DNA of 64,000 nt, taken from the NCBI GenBank assembly GCA_021234155.1, contig JAJEKV010000020.1, positions 5,444,563 through 5,508,562 on the forward strand, in the 5' to 3' direction. This document shows positions 32,983 through 42,604 of the stretch, piece after piece. The translations under genes were made by a program, and so were the position numbers. Numbering within the stretch: the stretch's first letter is position 1; each line of letters starts with the position of its first letter. Below the pieces are notes generated by a model, which saw only the letters and a list, made by a program, of their open reading frames with translations, did no database searches and had not been told where the DNA came from. The DNA comes from Isoetes taiwanensis. Taxonomy: Eukaryota; Streptophyta; Lycopodiopsida; Isoetales; Isoetaceae.

Positions 32983-33333
32983 TGTTTGGATTCTTGGCAT
33001 ACACCCTGCAGCAGCAGTCCATGACTGCCAGATGCTACAAAGCTGCCATGCTCATGATCACAAAACAAGAACAAGAGAAAGAAAAATGTACAAAGAATGA
33101 AGGAAACGTGAGCTAATGAGGCTCTCCAAATTTGAGACAAAACCTGAGTACATCTGAAGAGGCTCTGGTCTAATATAGTGTAGACCGCAAATCTGAGCCG
33201 TACATCTAACTAATCTAAGCCATACACTTAAGTTAACCTAATCATGCCAAGTGTCAGTCTGCCACCACTGACACCTAACATGTGCATGCACCTAACATGT
33301 GCATGCACAATGTTAACCACTAGGTGGTTAACA
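32983..33333 (-). repeat. LTR (left, 3' LTR of the element)
   Basis: 351 bp. The inner end carries a 23-bp near-palindrome built on GTTAACCAC. Confidence 0.9.
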
Positions 33334-33655
33334 CTGCCTCCCCCTAAAAGTTTTGAGCACGAAAACATGTACAGACTTTTATAAGACAAGTCTGACAATT
33401 ACAACATGGTGCCAAAAATTAGGGGTAAAAATAATGGTAATGGTTGGGTTGTGTCGCCGTAAAAGATCTTCATGAATGTGTCGATGACGGATAAGATCCG
33501 AAAGAATGTCGATGCAGAACGTGGATCATAGAAACTGGGGCAAGAAAAATATGAAGACTATCCCCTTATATCATGGGGAAGTCGATTTGAACAAACAATG
33601 CCCAAAATTTACTTAAAAACAAGTATGATAGGGGGCTTAAAAGTAAGCACCATAA

Positions 33656-33985
33656 AAGCGTGCCCCGTGATCAGCCAGAGGGGAGCGTGAACTTTTTGTC
33701 GCAGCGTGGGCCGTGAGCATGGGCGTGACGAGCGTGGATGTGCGTGATCAGAGGAACAAAAAGCGTGACAAGCGTGGCTGTGGCGTGACAAAGCGTGGGT
33801 CTTAAAAAAACAGAGCGTGGATTTTGCGTGGTCAACCTGCGTGGTCAATTTGCGTGGTCAAAAATACAGAAGCGTGGCCTTTGTTTAGCGTGGCCGTGGC
33901 CCGTGGGCGGTTATCAGCCAAAAAGACATGGTGCCCGTGGCGTGGATTAGCGTGGGCGTGACCCCGTGGGGACAAGCAGCAAATA
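33656..33985. repeat. GCGTGG-rich degenerate minisatellite
   Basis: More than 20 GCGTGG or CGTGG words, including three GCGTGGTCAA units in a row at about 33825-33860, inside the LTR element interior. Confidence 0.75.
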
Positions 33986-35678
33986 TTGAGCGTGGATGCC
34001 CAACACGTGATTAGGGCACGGCAAGAATATAGGATACCCTAAAAAGGGCATAAAAGGGCAGCCAAATCTGAGCCGTTGGGCGCAAAATAACCCTAAACAA
34101 ATGCCCTGCCCAAAGATCTCGCTATAGCAGATGCTGCAGATAGAAATGGCCGGATATGGTGCCGCTGCTGTAGAAACTTGCTTGAAAGTGCCAGTTCTTC
34201 TGGAAATAGAAGGCGGTGTATATGAATGGCAACCGGATGCCCATTGGTAACTGGATTGGTGCTTCGTCTGCTTGCATCGTTTGAAAAAAACTGCTGACTT
34301 ATCGTGTATGTGCAGGAGCCACCGGAATAACAGACCAGAAGATGCTGAAGACAATATTGCTGTGTATGGAGGCGTAGCAGAGGATGGCCCTCTTGAAAAG
34401 AAGTAATAAAAGCAAGCCCTGTGAGTTTGAAAAGATATGGTGTCGGATTTAGCTTGATAAGCGGCCGGATCAAAGACAATGCTGCTGCTTGCATAAACAG
34501 AGGATAATGGGAAAAATGTATTTTTCATGCAAGTGTCAACTGGGAAACAGGTCCGAAATCTGATGGCTTGCTTGGAAATCTGATGGCTTTGCCTGGAAAC
34601 AATGATGCGCGACTTGTTCTGCTCCAAATATGCTCTTAGAAGATCTGCTAACCCAGTGGATGTGATGCAGGTACAGATGCTGAGTCATTGCTTGTGAATA
34701 ATAGATGGGGGCTAGCCACAGAGCTGGCCCTTGTGAAAAATTTCAAGAAGGTATACGAAATTGAGGCCGAAATAGAACTCCCCAAGACGGATGATGCTTT
34801 ATTGAAAAAATTAGCGGTTGCTTCTCTCTTGATGTGCAGACTGAAGGTATGCCAGAGGCGAATCCCTGAGATGCTGGAATAATTTCTGGGAGTCCTGAGA
34901 TGCTTGATGCAGGTACTAATAGATGCTGAAGAAGACATGCTACAGACGATGTGAAGAACAACTCTGATGCTAACTCCATCTCTGATGCTAACTCTGTAGC
35001 TTGCTGTTTCGAATATGCAGGGACAAGTTTTTGGAGATGAACGCAGGAAGAACCAAATAACTCCCCCTTGAGAAATCTGTTCTGATGATGGATTGTGAAT
35101 CATAGGGGAGGGCTAGCCAAAGCGCTGGCCCTCTGCCAAATAATGGAAAAAAGAAAGCTTCGTGCAAAATTCAAGATTGGCAGATTCTAGACTGATATGC
35201 TCGTCATGAGATGTGGTACGAAAGGAAATTTTTTGTTTTTTTGTTTGTGCAAAGTGCACGAACGGGCAGGTAAGCAGAGATAGCAGAAAAACAACAAGAA
35301 GGATACAGAAAAATAACAAGAAGGATAATCATTTTTTTGATAGTTTGGCAGCAGATAGAAGATAAGAAAAACAAACACATGAGAGGAGTGCTGTCACCAC
35401 TCCAAAGACCCTTGACTGTAATACTGCGCTTGCTGCATCATAAAAAAACAGGGTTTTGAAAACTCTTTCATAACTAATTGCAAACGAAAGGATGTGACAA
35501 AGGGGCCTCCAGCCAGACCATTTCAACAACTGGTTGGGCCAAATAAGGGAATTGAAAGGGTTGAGAGTAATATACAAGGAGTATTCAAGAACTGATGATA
35601 ATGAGAGCAGCAAGAACAACAACAAAACAGCAAGGCTGAAGAAAGTGATCAGGAGCGAACCCGGCATAACGGCGCCAA

Positions 35679-36029
35679 TGTTTGGATTCTTGGCATACAC
35701 CCTGCAGCAGCAGTCCATGACTGCCAGATGCTACAAAGCTGCCATGCTCATGATCACAAAACAAGAACAAGAGAAAGAAAAATGTACAAAGAATGAAGGA
35801 AACGTGAGCTAATGAGGCTCTCCAAATTTGAGACAAAACCTGAGTACATCTGAAGAGGCTCTGGTCTAATATAGTGTAGACCGCAAATCTGAGCCGTACA
35901 TCTAACTAATCTAAGCCATACACTTAAGTTAACCTAATCATGCCAAGTGTCAGTCTGCCACCACTGACACCTAACATGTGCATGCACCTAACATGTGCAT
36001 GCACAATGTTAACCACTAGGTGGTTAACA
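35679..36029 (-). repeat. LTR (right, 5' LTR of the element)
   Basis: 351 bp, matching 32983-33333 throughout by eye. Flanked outside by the CCCGT target copy. Confidence 0.9.
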
Positions 36030-36560
36030 CCCGTCATGATTTTGATTGCCGCCAGAGACTCTGAGGCACTAGAAGAACAGCCATCGCAGAGGATCAGGCC
36101 ATTCAAGATAAAGATTTCAAAGGCGAGCACGGATGACGGTGCGCAACCTTCGACATCTTCTACTCCTTCCTCCTCCACTAAACCAACACCTACCAGCCAC
36201 TTATTGCCCTGGAAAACTGATCCCCAAATGCCAGAAGATTTGAAGTTTAATCCAGATGAAGAAAAGAAACTGGCTCAGGAGACAGCATCCAAGCTCGAGG
36301 AGTTCAAAAGATATTACCCAATGGGTGTAAACTAGTTCCAAAGGGTGAGCATTTTCGATTGCGAGCCAGCTCCCGCTAATATGACACATAGAGTCTGGTC
36401 AAATGACCATGTACAGACACTGATAAAAAGCTTCAAGAAATACCCGACGGAGGTTCTTACGCCTGCCGATGTCGTTCCATTTGATCCTTTAACAAGGTCT
36501 GTTACATCATATTTATTTCTTTCTTGGCATATTGGTTATATATATAAATATGCTCAACCG

Positions 36561-36576
36561 GATCGCGGTCGCGATC
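36561..36576. promoter_or_regulatory. Palindrome site 6 (intronic)
   Basis: GATCGCGGTCGCGATC, in the probable intron 36504-36727. It is followed by TTCGTGAACAACTTCTTGCA..CTAGTGTATCT, nearly the same tail as site 5. Confidence 0.7.
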
Positions 36577-37002
36577 TTCGTGAACAACTTCTTGCACTGA
36601 CTAGTGTATCTCGGTCACTTTCAGGAAATTAGTCACTTGGTCGCGCCCAGAAGAACTGGCAAACAAGAAATTTTTTATTATTTCTGGTAATCACAGCATT
36701 TTTGCTGCACAGTTTTTATGCACATGCGTGGGCAATGTCGAGCAAAGGTTGGAATTTGCGAAAGCATATGCAAAAAGAAGAAGTCGTGTATTAAATGGTA
36801 ACCTCTCCAACAAAGAATACATTCAGATTTCTATACAGTGCAACGACGTTATCGCAGAAACAGTATACAAAGAACCACTGATAGAAAAGCTCCAACAACT
36901 AAGAAACCAGCACAAGGCATTCGGATGTCCTCCACAAGGGCCAACAGGAACTGCAGTGACATCCGCCTGGAAGGTATGTTTTTTGTTTCTTTGCTCAGGA
37001 AA

Positions 37003-37016
37003 ATCGCCATCGCGAT
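37003..37016. promoter_or_regulatory. Palindrome site 7 (intronic)
   Basis: ATCGCCATCGCGAT in the short probable intron 36974-37038. Confidence 0.6.
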
Positions 37017-38932
37017 CCTAACCAGCACTTCTGTGCAGGATTTTGTCGAGGTGGCTACCACAACTTTAAAAGGTTAAGGAACTGAAGGATGAGAAGCAGT
37101 TCCTTTTTATGCAAGAATCTGCCTGGTCTAAACTCGTAGAAGTTGTCAACAAATGGGCAAGCCGAAAGCTCGCTGATGATCAGGGGGAATTACCAGAGAA
37201 ACCTTCAAAGGATTTCTTCAACAAGACATTCCTAAGAAACCTACGAGGAATGAACAATGAAATCTTACAGGGCAAGGTTTTCTTGAAAGTGCAGCAAGGA
37301 TTAATTGCAGTCAGAGGGCTCTAGACATCAGAACACTTTCACTCATGCGTCGTGAAGTGTTATCATATGCCAATTCTATCTCAGAGAAGCTATACAATAA
37401 TTTTGAAGAGTTGGCTTCATGTTTTCCAGAGCTGTCTGAGCAACGTCTCTTGGATATTGCAGACACAGATTTCGAATACGTCAAAGCGAACTATAGTTCA
37501 AGGTAATCTGCCTACAGTTTTTTTGGAAGCTATTTTTGCTATAATGAGGCCAGAAGAGGCCAGGAAAATGAAAGAGAAGCAAAACACCGTGCAGCAAGTC
37601 ACAAAAACTGGCATCCTTGTGTCTGCATCGGTGTCAGAAAATGCCAGTTTGATTTTTGTTGACATGCGTAGTTTTTCCACGCTGTGGGATGTGAAAAAAT
37701 ACACAGATTTTTTTAGCAGAGTTGCAGGCATGACACATGCAAAAGTGTACCATATAGTCATGTTTCTCAGATCGGCACATTTGCCAAACTGTTTGTACAG
37801 TCTTAGCCAGATACAAGGTATAGCTCCCATGTTTCCCTAGGGGCTTACGAAGAGAAAGGATGGGAGAGCAAAAAAAATATAAAAGAATTCCAGTATTATG
37901 TCAGCCATGTGACAATAAACAGGAGTGACGTTCGGGTGCTGTCCGTTAAGCCCAACTTGGACCTGCGACTGACTCAAGTCACTAAAGCACCACAAAGCAC
38001 TCCTCTTCCAAAATATCCGATTAGTGGCGACGAAGAGGTAGATGCAAAAAGAAAGTATTTGGAGTTCTTTACAGGTAAACCCAAATTCTCATGGGCAGCT
38101 ATGGAAGGCGACTTCGTCCTCAAGACCCAGGCAAAAACCTCTTATGTCTATTATATAGTGAAGGAGCTGGTACCATTAGAAGGTTGCGTTTTGGATTTCT
38201 TCTCAGGCGGAACTGCCTCAAGGGTAGCGTTGATGCAAGGAAAACGGAGTGTTGCTTTTGAGTATAACGACAAGGTTTGCCGTTTCCTTAGATCTTTCTT
38301 CGAGATTCTAGAGAAAATGGCAAGGCCTGACATGGAAGAGGAAGGTGAAGAGCAAGGTGAGCAAGGTGAAGAGCAACGTTCCGACATGCCTGATATTAAT
38401 ATAACACAAGGAACGGATCTCAGCCAGATGGATCAGATGCTAGACGGCCTGGATCAGAAAAGCTTCGAAGAAAGGCTGAAGGAAACCCGGGAACTAATAG
38501 AGCAGACTGAGAAGGCACAGGCAAAACTTGATCCAACTTTCAAGAAGCTTGAAGCACTGAACAAGAACTTGGACACCTTAATGCCACTGGTAACCAAGCA
38601 ATTGGACAAGCCCCTTCCTAATTTTGAGTATGTGGGAACTTCTGAAGCCGCCTCCGGAAGTGGGAGAACCTCCCCTGACCCTTCACCTAAAAGGCAGAAG
38701 CTGGTACCCTCTAATGAATATTCTGAGCAATTGCAGGACGAATTGTTTAATAGCCAAGATATGTCGAGGCGTGTTGGAACGCTAAAGACAGGCAATGGGT
38801 GTTGACATCCCAGAAACAACTGGATATACAGAAATGGACCTGTCACAGACCCTTGCTATTGGAAGGGAGCATATTGCAAGAATAGCTGCTCAACATGGTG
38901 TTGATCCAGAGACTGTATTTGAGACTCAGTGA

Positions 38933-39987
38933 TATAGCCTTCGCCTTTGTGCTGGGCATTTTGTACAAAGTTTTTGTTATAACATTGTGTTTAAATTTTC
39001 ACCTGTTTTCAGGTTCAATATGAGTTATGTTTTTTGAGTTCACTATGTGTTATACTTTTGTTCACTATGCTTTTGTGTTATCTCAACTTTGAATTGGATA
39101 AACAAAGTAGTCTGAAAGATCGCGGTGGCGATTCTGTACACCACTTATACATCCCCCAGATGGTAACTTGACCACGAAGCACACAATGTGCTTCTTGTAT
39201 TCTGCCTTCAATTGTTCTCGCAAGAATCGCAATGGCGATCCTTACGACCACTCGTGATGCTGCTCAAACCCCTCGGTTACTGTCATGACAGCTTTGGGCT
39301 ACAGGCCTGGTGTCAAATTATGGCGCATGTTATTTTTTCAAGCTGAACTTAGGATTATTGACGCTTTGTTTTGGTTGAGAGGAATCATTTCTTACCATCC
39401 CCGGGGTGACCACGACCTATTTCGTTGTCAAACGAGAAAACGAAATTTCTCTAATTAATGAAACCATGCTTCAGATGCTTCAAGATGCATTTAAAGAAAA
39501 ATACTCTGAACATATTTTCCTATTGGCTGCTGGTTACCATATTTTGTTAGTGTGCAGATCATAAATTCTGCACCTTGAAATTCCTTGTTGGCTTTAATGT
39601 TTGTTTTGGTATACTATTTCAGTAATTGTACTTTGCATTTTATAATTAATGACAAAAACTGTCATTAACTTGAGTTGCACCAAAAACTTGAGTTGCAAAC
39701 TAAGTACCAAACATGTTTCTTATATCTATACAGAAAAGGATAGAAATAGTTCAGTTAACTAAAAGAACAGTGGAAACTCAGAGAACAGTTAAAGCAAAAA
39801 AAATAGTCACAACAGCTGTAGAGAAGAGGAGTTCTGTCATTAATGAAAAATCTTTACAAAAAATGGAGTCACAAGGACTATTGCAAAATAAGTTCTGTAT
39901 TTAATTAAAAAGCTTTACAAAGAATAGTCACAAGGACTATTACCAAAAAAATTGAAACCAGGGATTACAAAAAACAAGGCTTGATCT
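38933..39987. other. Transposon 3' flank with palindrome sites 8 and 9, otherwise no gene
   Basis: Site 8 at 39118-39133 (GATCGCGGTGGCGATT) and site 9 at 39225-39240 (GAATCGCAATGGCGATC) are the last recognisable motif copies. A GGGTGACCACGACCTATTTC block at about 39404 repeats the tail seen after site 2. The transposon end is probably within 39.25-39.5 kb but no terminal repeat was found. Confidence 0.5.
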
Positions 39988-40293
39988 TCAGGCCATCTTC
40001 AGCTCTATATGAAGGTCGTCCTCCATGGCATACATCTTCATTTCGAGGAGTCGCTCCTCGTCGAGGTAAGCCTCATGCACCCACTCGATCACCCGCAATG
40101 AAGCGACAGCCTGATGATCCATGATGAGCTTCTCCACCTCTGGTGGAGTGAACTTCGCCCTGACTGTAACCGGGTGGCCTCCGGAGGAAGACACGGATTC
40201 TCCGGAGGAAGAGGAGGACCGTGCTGGCGGGGGAGGAGCAGGCACAATGGCCGGGATAGTGTTCCTGCAGAGTGTGGTCTTGAACTTGGCCAT
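39988..40293 (-). CDS. Small acidic protein (101 aa), unknown
   Basis: Minus-strand frame starting at ATG 40293 (MAKFKTTLCRN). It has a Pro/Ser-rich linker (VPAPPPPARSSSSSGES), then a helix-prone, acidic C-terminal half (FTPPEVEKLIMDHQAV ... LDEERLLEMKMYAMEDD). The frame stays open upstream to 40485, but this ATG is preferred because the upstream part is Ser/Phe/Pro-rich pyrimidine leader. No family recognised. It may be a transposon accessory gene. Confidence 0.4.
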   Translation of the reverse strand: MAKFKTTLCRNTIPAIVPAPPPPARSSSSSGESVSSSGGHPVTVRAKFTPPEVEKLIMDHQAVASLRVIEWVHEAYLDEERLLEMKMYAMEDDLHIELKMA

Positions 40294-40951
40294 GGCGGAA
40301 GTGAAGGAGATGGACGGAATGGGGAAGGAGTGAAGGAGATGGCGGAATAGACGATGGGGACAGAATGGACGGAATGAAGCTGCAGGGCAGAATTTTGGGA
40401 ATAAAAGGGATGTTTGCATGCATACGATTTTGTTTTGGGAATTAGGCAGAAGAGGAAAGGGATGTATCCATGCATACGATTTCACACCTCGGAAGCCGAT
40501 CCACCCATCTCAATATTTTTGCAAATGTAAAATATATAGGTTGAACCATATTATGAGACCAATTGCTTGGTATGCAGTTAGCACAACCCTAACACAAAGT
40601 TAGCAATATCCCACATGCATATATCACAAAAATCGTGCGCATATATAAATAGGGTTTTGCTGCTTCATTGATAAGTGTGGATAGAGATTAGATGTTGAAA
40701 AGTTATGGCTCGCTGGCTTGTAATCTTCAGTTACAGGCCAGCGTGTCATAACTGTCCAAGATGTAATCCTAGTCCACCCTTTTTTTTAGTAATGGGCTCA
40801 AATATCCCACATGCATTCAATGTTCCACATGTTACCAAATCAACAATTGCCAAATCAACAAATGCCAAATGAATGGATTATGTTAAGGCATATTGTGTAC
40901 CTATGCATATTGTGTTTGGTAAAGCGTGAGTCAACAATATAGAGATAACAA

Positions 40952-41264
40952 GGAATATTCCTTATTACCTTGAAAGGAATATTCCTTATTGCATTGAAAG
41001 GAATATTCCTTAGCGCCTAGTTATCAGGAATATTCCTTATTACCTTCAAAGGAATATTCTTTAGTTTGTTTAAGTGCACCCATAGTTACAAGGAATATTC
41101 CTATTACCTTGAAAGGAATATTCCTTTTTGCATTAAAAGGAATATTCCTTAGTGCCTAGTTATCAAGAATATTCCTTATTACCTTCAAAGGAATATTCTT
41201 TAGTTTGTTTAAGTGCATCCATAGTTACAAGGAATATTCCTTATTACATTGAAAGGAATATTCC
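40952..41264. repeat. Array of AAGGAATATTCCTT palindromes, two-level repeat
   Basis: Twelve copies of GGAATATTCC or a one-base variant at 40952, 40976, 41000, 41027, 41051, 41092, 41115, 41139, 41166, 41190, 41231 and 41255. Sets of five repeat with a period of 139-140 bp (40952, 41092, 41231). Each core is GAA-TA-TTC, the two-module form of a heat-shock element. Non-coding. Confidence 0.9.
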
Positions 41265-41736
41265 TCATTGAGTATAGCCCTTTCATTTGAGCTAGGCTTG
41301 TGGGATATATGCCAGCAGGCCTCCAGATTAGATTTTGCTTAAACTAGCAAAATGCCGTGCTTTGTTGCTACTTACCAGATTTTTCAGAAAATATCCTCTA
41401 ATTTGCCGGATTTAACAAGCATTTTACAAAACTTTGACCGGAAATTTTCCGGCATCTATTAAAGAAACCGGATTTTAACAACTTCAACCGGAAATTCTGG
41501 GGAGGAACCCCCCCAATCTGGAGCCCTGTATGCCAGCATCAACCATTGGCCAATTGGGTCAGAAAAAGAGGACAGTGGGAAAGATTTTGAGAAAAGGATG
41601 TTGAACAAATCATTGGCACAAATCATTGGTTAAGGAACAAATCATTGGCATGGTACGAGCCATATCAGAAACAGGGGAGAAGGGAATAGACAGAGATAAA
41701 AATTCCTTTTTTACCTGTGGTGACTGGTTGATTCCG

Positions 41737-42333
41737 ATGGCGGGAGGAGATCGAACGACTAGATCACAATCCATATCCCCAATTCAAATGCAAACTCACC
41801 TGGCGCACCCGATTCTTGAGGAGATCAATGCCGAACAGGGAAACCAATTGAACAAAATCAAACGGAGAGGCAGTCACGAGTTCAGAGGTACTCCTATGCT
41901 TAAACATGCTTTTGTTCCTAATCTAACAATTGCTTATGATATTCTACACAGATGCACAGAGGAGACTTAACAATGTTGGAAGCATGGATCGAGCTATGGG
42001 AGTAGCAGCGGACAAGGGGGATGAGGAATCCCAATTATCTAAAGCAGAACTAGAGAGTATTCTCATTCAACTTAAACAGGAAGTTGTGCATGCAAAAGCA
42101 ATCAACAAAGTGCTGAAAAGGGGCTGAAAAGGGCTGAGGTTTGGGGATTCAATAGCCTCAAACCATACTTTATCAATCTCTATCACAAATGGCAACAGAA
42201 GCGAGAAGCACATGTCTTGCTTCTGTTAGACTTCACCAACTTCCAAACAGCTGTCCTGGACACTCTTCTCACAATTTTCGGGAACAGGACCATTGCTGAT
42301 CTCACACTGCAGGACCTTCTGGATGAATCTTGA
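41737..42333 (+). pseudogene. Two-exon small gene, unknown, broken by a micro-duplication
   Basis: Exon 1 is 41737-41887 (MAGGDRTTRSQSIS). A GT-AG intron spans 41888-41951. Exon 2 starts at 41952 and gives DAQRRLNNVGSMD, then an acidic, coiled-coil-like KAELESILIQLKQEV. TGA at 42125-42127 ends that frame. Just there GGCTGAAAAG is repeated. Without one copy the frame would run on to TGA 42331 with KPYFINLYHKWQQKREAH and LTLQDLLDES. So an original protein of about 175 residues was probably truncated. No family recognised. Confidence 0.45.
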
Positions 42334-42604
42334 GTCTTGAAGACCTTCTGCTTACAGTGTTTTTTACAACTTACACTAAGTATAACAGTCTTGGAACTAT
42401 ATAAACAATATATTAATGTTTGTGTTTTAATCTGGTTCATATTCTGATTACATTCAGTTTGCAAGTCCATGCCTTAGTGCATAGAAAAGTTACTTCAACA
42501 ACAGGTTAACGTATTACAGAGATTCTACAATCTCTGGCAAATTTCCCAGCAACATTTCATGCCAATAGTTAGTCAGTTCATATGCATAAGATGTACCTTT
42601 AATC
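42334..42604. other. Intergenic, no gene seen
   Basis: AT-rich junction between the small gene and the convergent transposase remnant. Confidence 0.5.

Larger units (their letters stand above)
32983..36029 (-). mobile_element. Non-autonomous LTR retrotransposon (3,047 bp), recent insertion
   Basis: Two 351-bp LTRs (32983-33333 and 35679-36029) that look identical, starting TGTTTGG and ending GGTTAACA. The 5-bp target duplication is CCCGT (32978-32982 and 36030-36034). Orientation is minus: next to the right LTR the complement reads TTGGCGCCGTTATGCCGGG, a typical plant primer-binding site, and next to the left LTR the complement gives a purine tract AGGGGGAGGCAG. The 2.3-kb interior has no gag or pol similarity, so it needs another element's proteins. 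LTR identity implies a young insertion into the transposon gene. Confidence 0.92.
31881..38932 (+). pseudogene. Large transposon gene with methyltransferase-like motif, split by an LTR element
   Basis: Exon 1 is 31881-31908 (MSRASALRE). A GT-AG intron follows to 32257, and exon 2 starts at 32258 (LELFHGPNVEPIRIV). A frameshift lies near 32680, then a Lys/Ala/Pro-rich linker, then the LTR element. Removing that element with one target copy restores the frame across 32982/36035. TAG at 36333 is an in-frame stop. Further introns fit 36504-36727 and 36974-37038. Frameshifts occur near 37320, 37500, 37815 and 38800, and the last frame ends at 38932. At 38188-38241 the sequence reads VLDFFSGGTASRVAL, like motif I (AdoMet binding) of DNA methyltransferases of the N6/N4 type, followed by VAFEYNDKVC, like the acidic motif after it. 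No DPPY/NPPY-type catalytic motif was found. The 38.3-38.8 kb part is an acidic coiled-coil tail. Activity is therefore unproven. Confidence 0.55.

Noticed and set aside
33947-34627. 226-codon minus-strand open frame
   Set aside because: It lies in the interior of the non-autonomous LTR element, has no gag or pol similarity and odd composition (Ser, Phe, Cys), and nothing supports it as coding.
38188-38241. Definite DNA adenine methyltransferase
   Set aside because: Only an AdoMet-binding-like motif is visible and no catalytic D/N-P-P-Y/F motif was found, so it is kept as methyltransferase-like.
40952-41264. Possible CRISPR array
   Set aside because: Regular palindromes tempt this reading, but spacers are themselves repeated in a 140-bp period, units are AT-rich palindromes, and the genome is a plant's.
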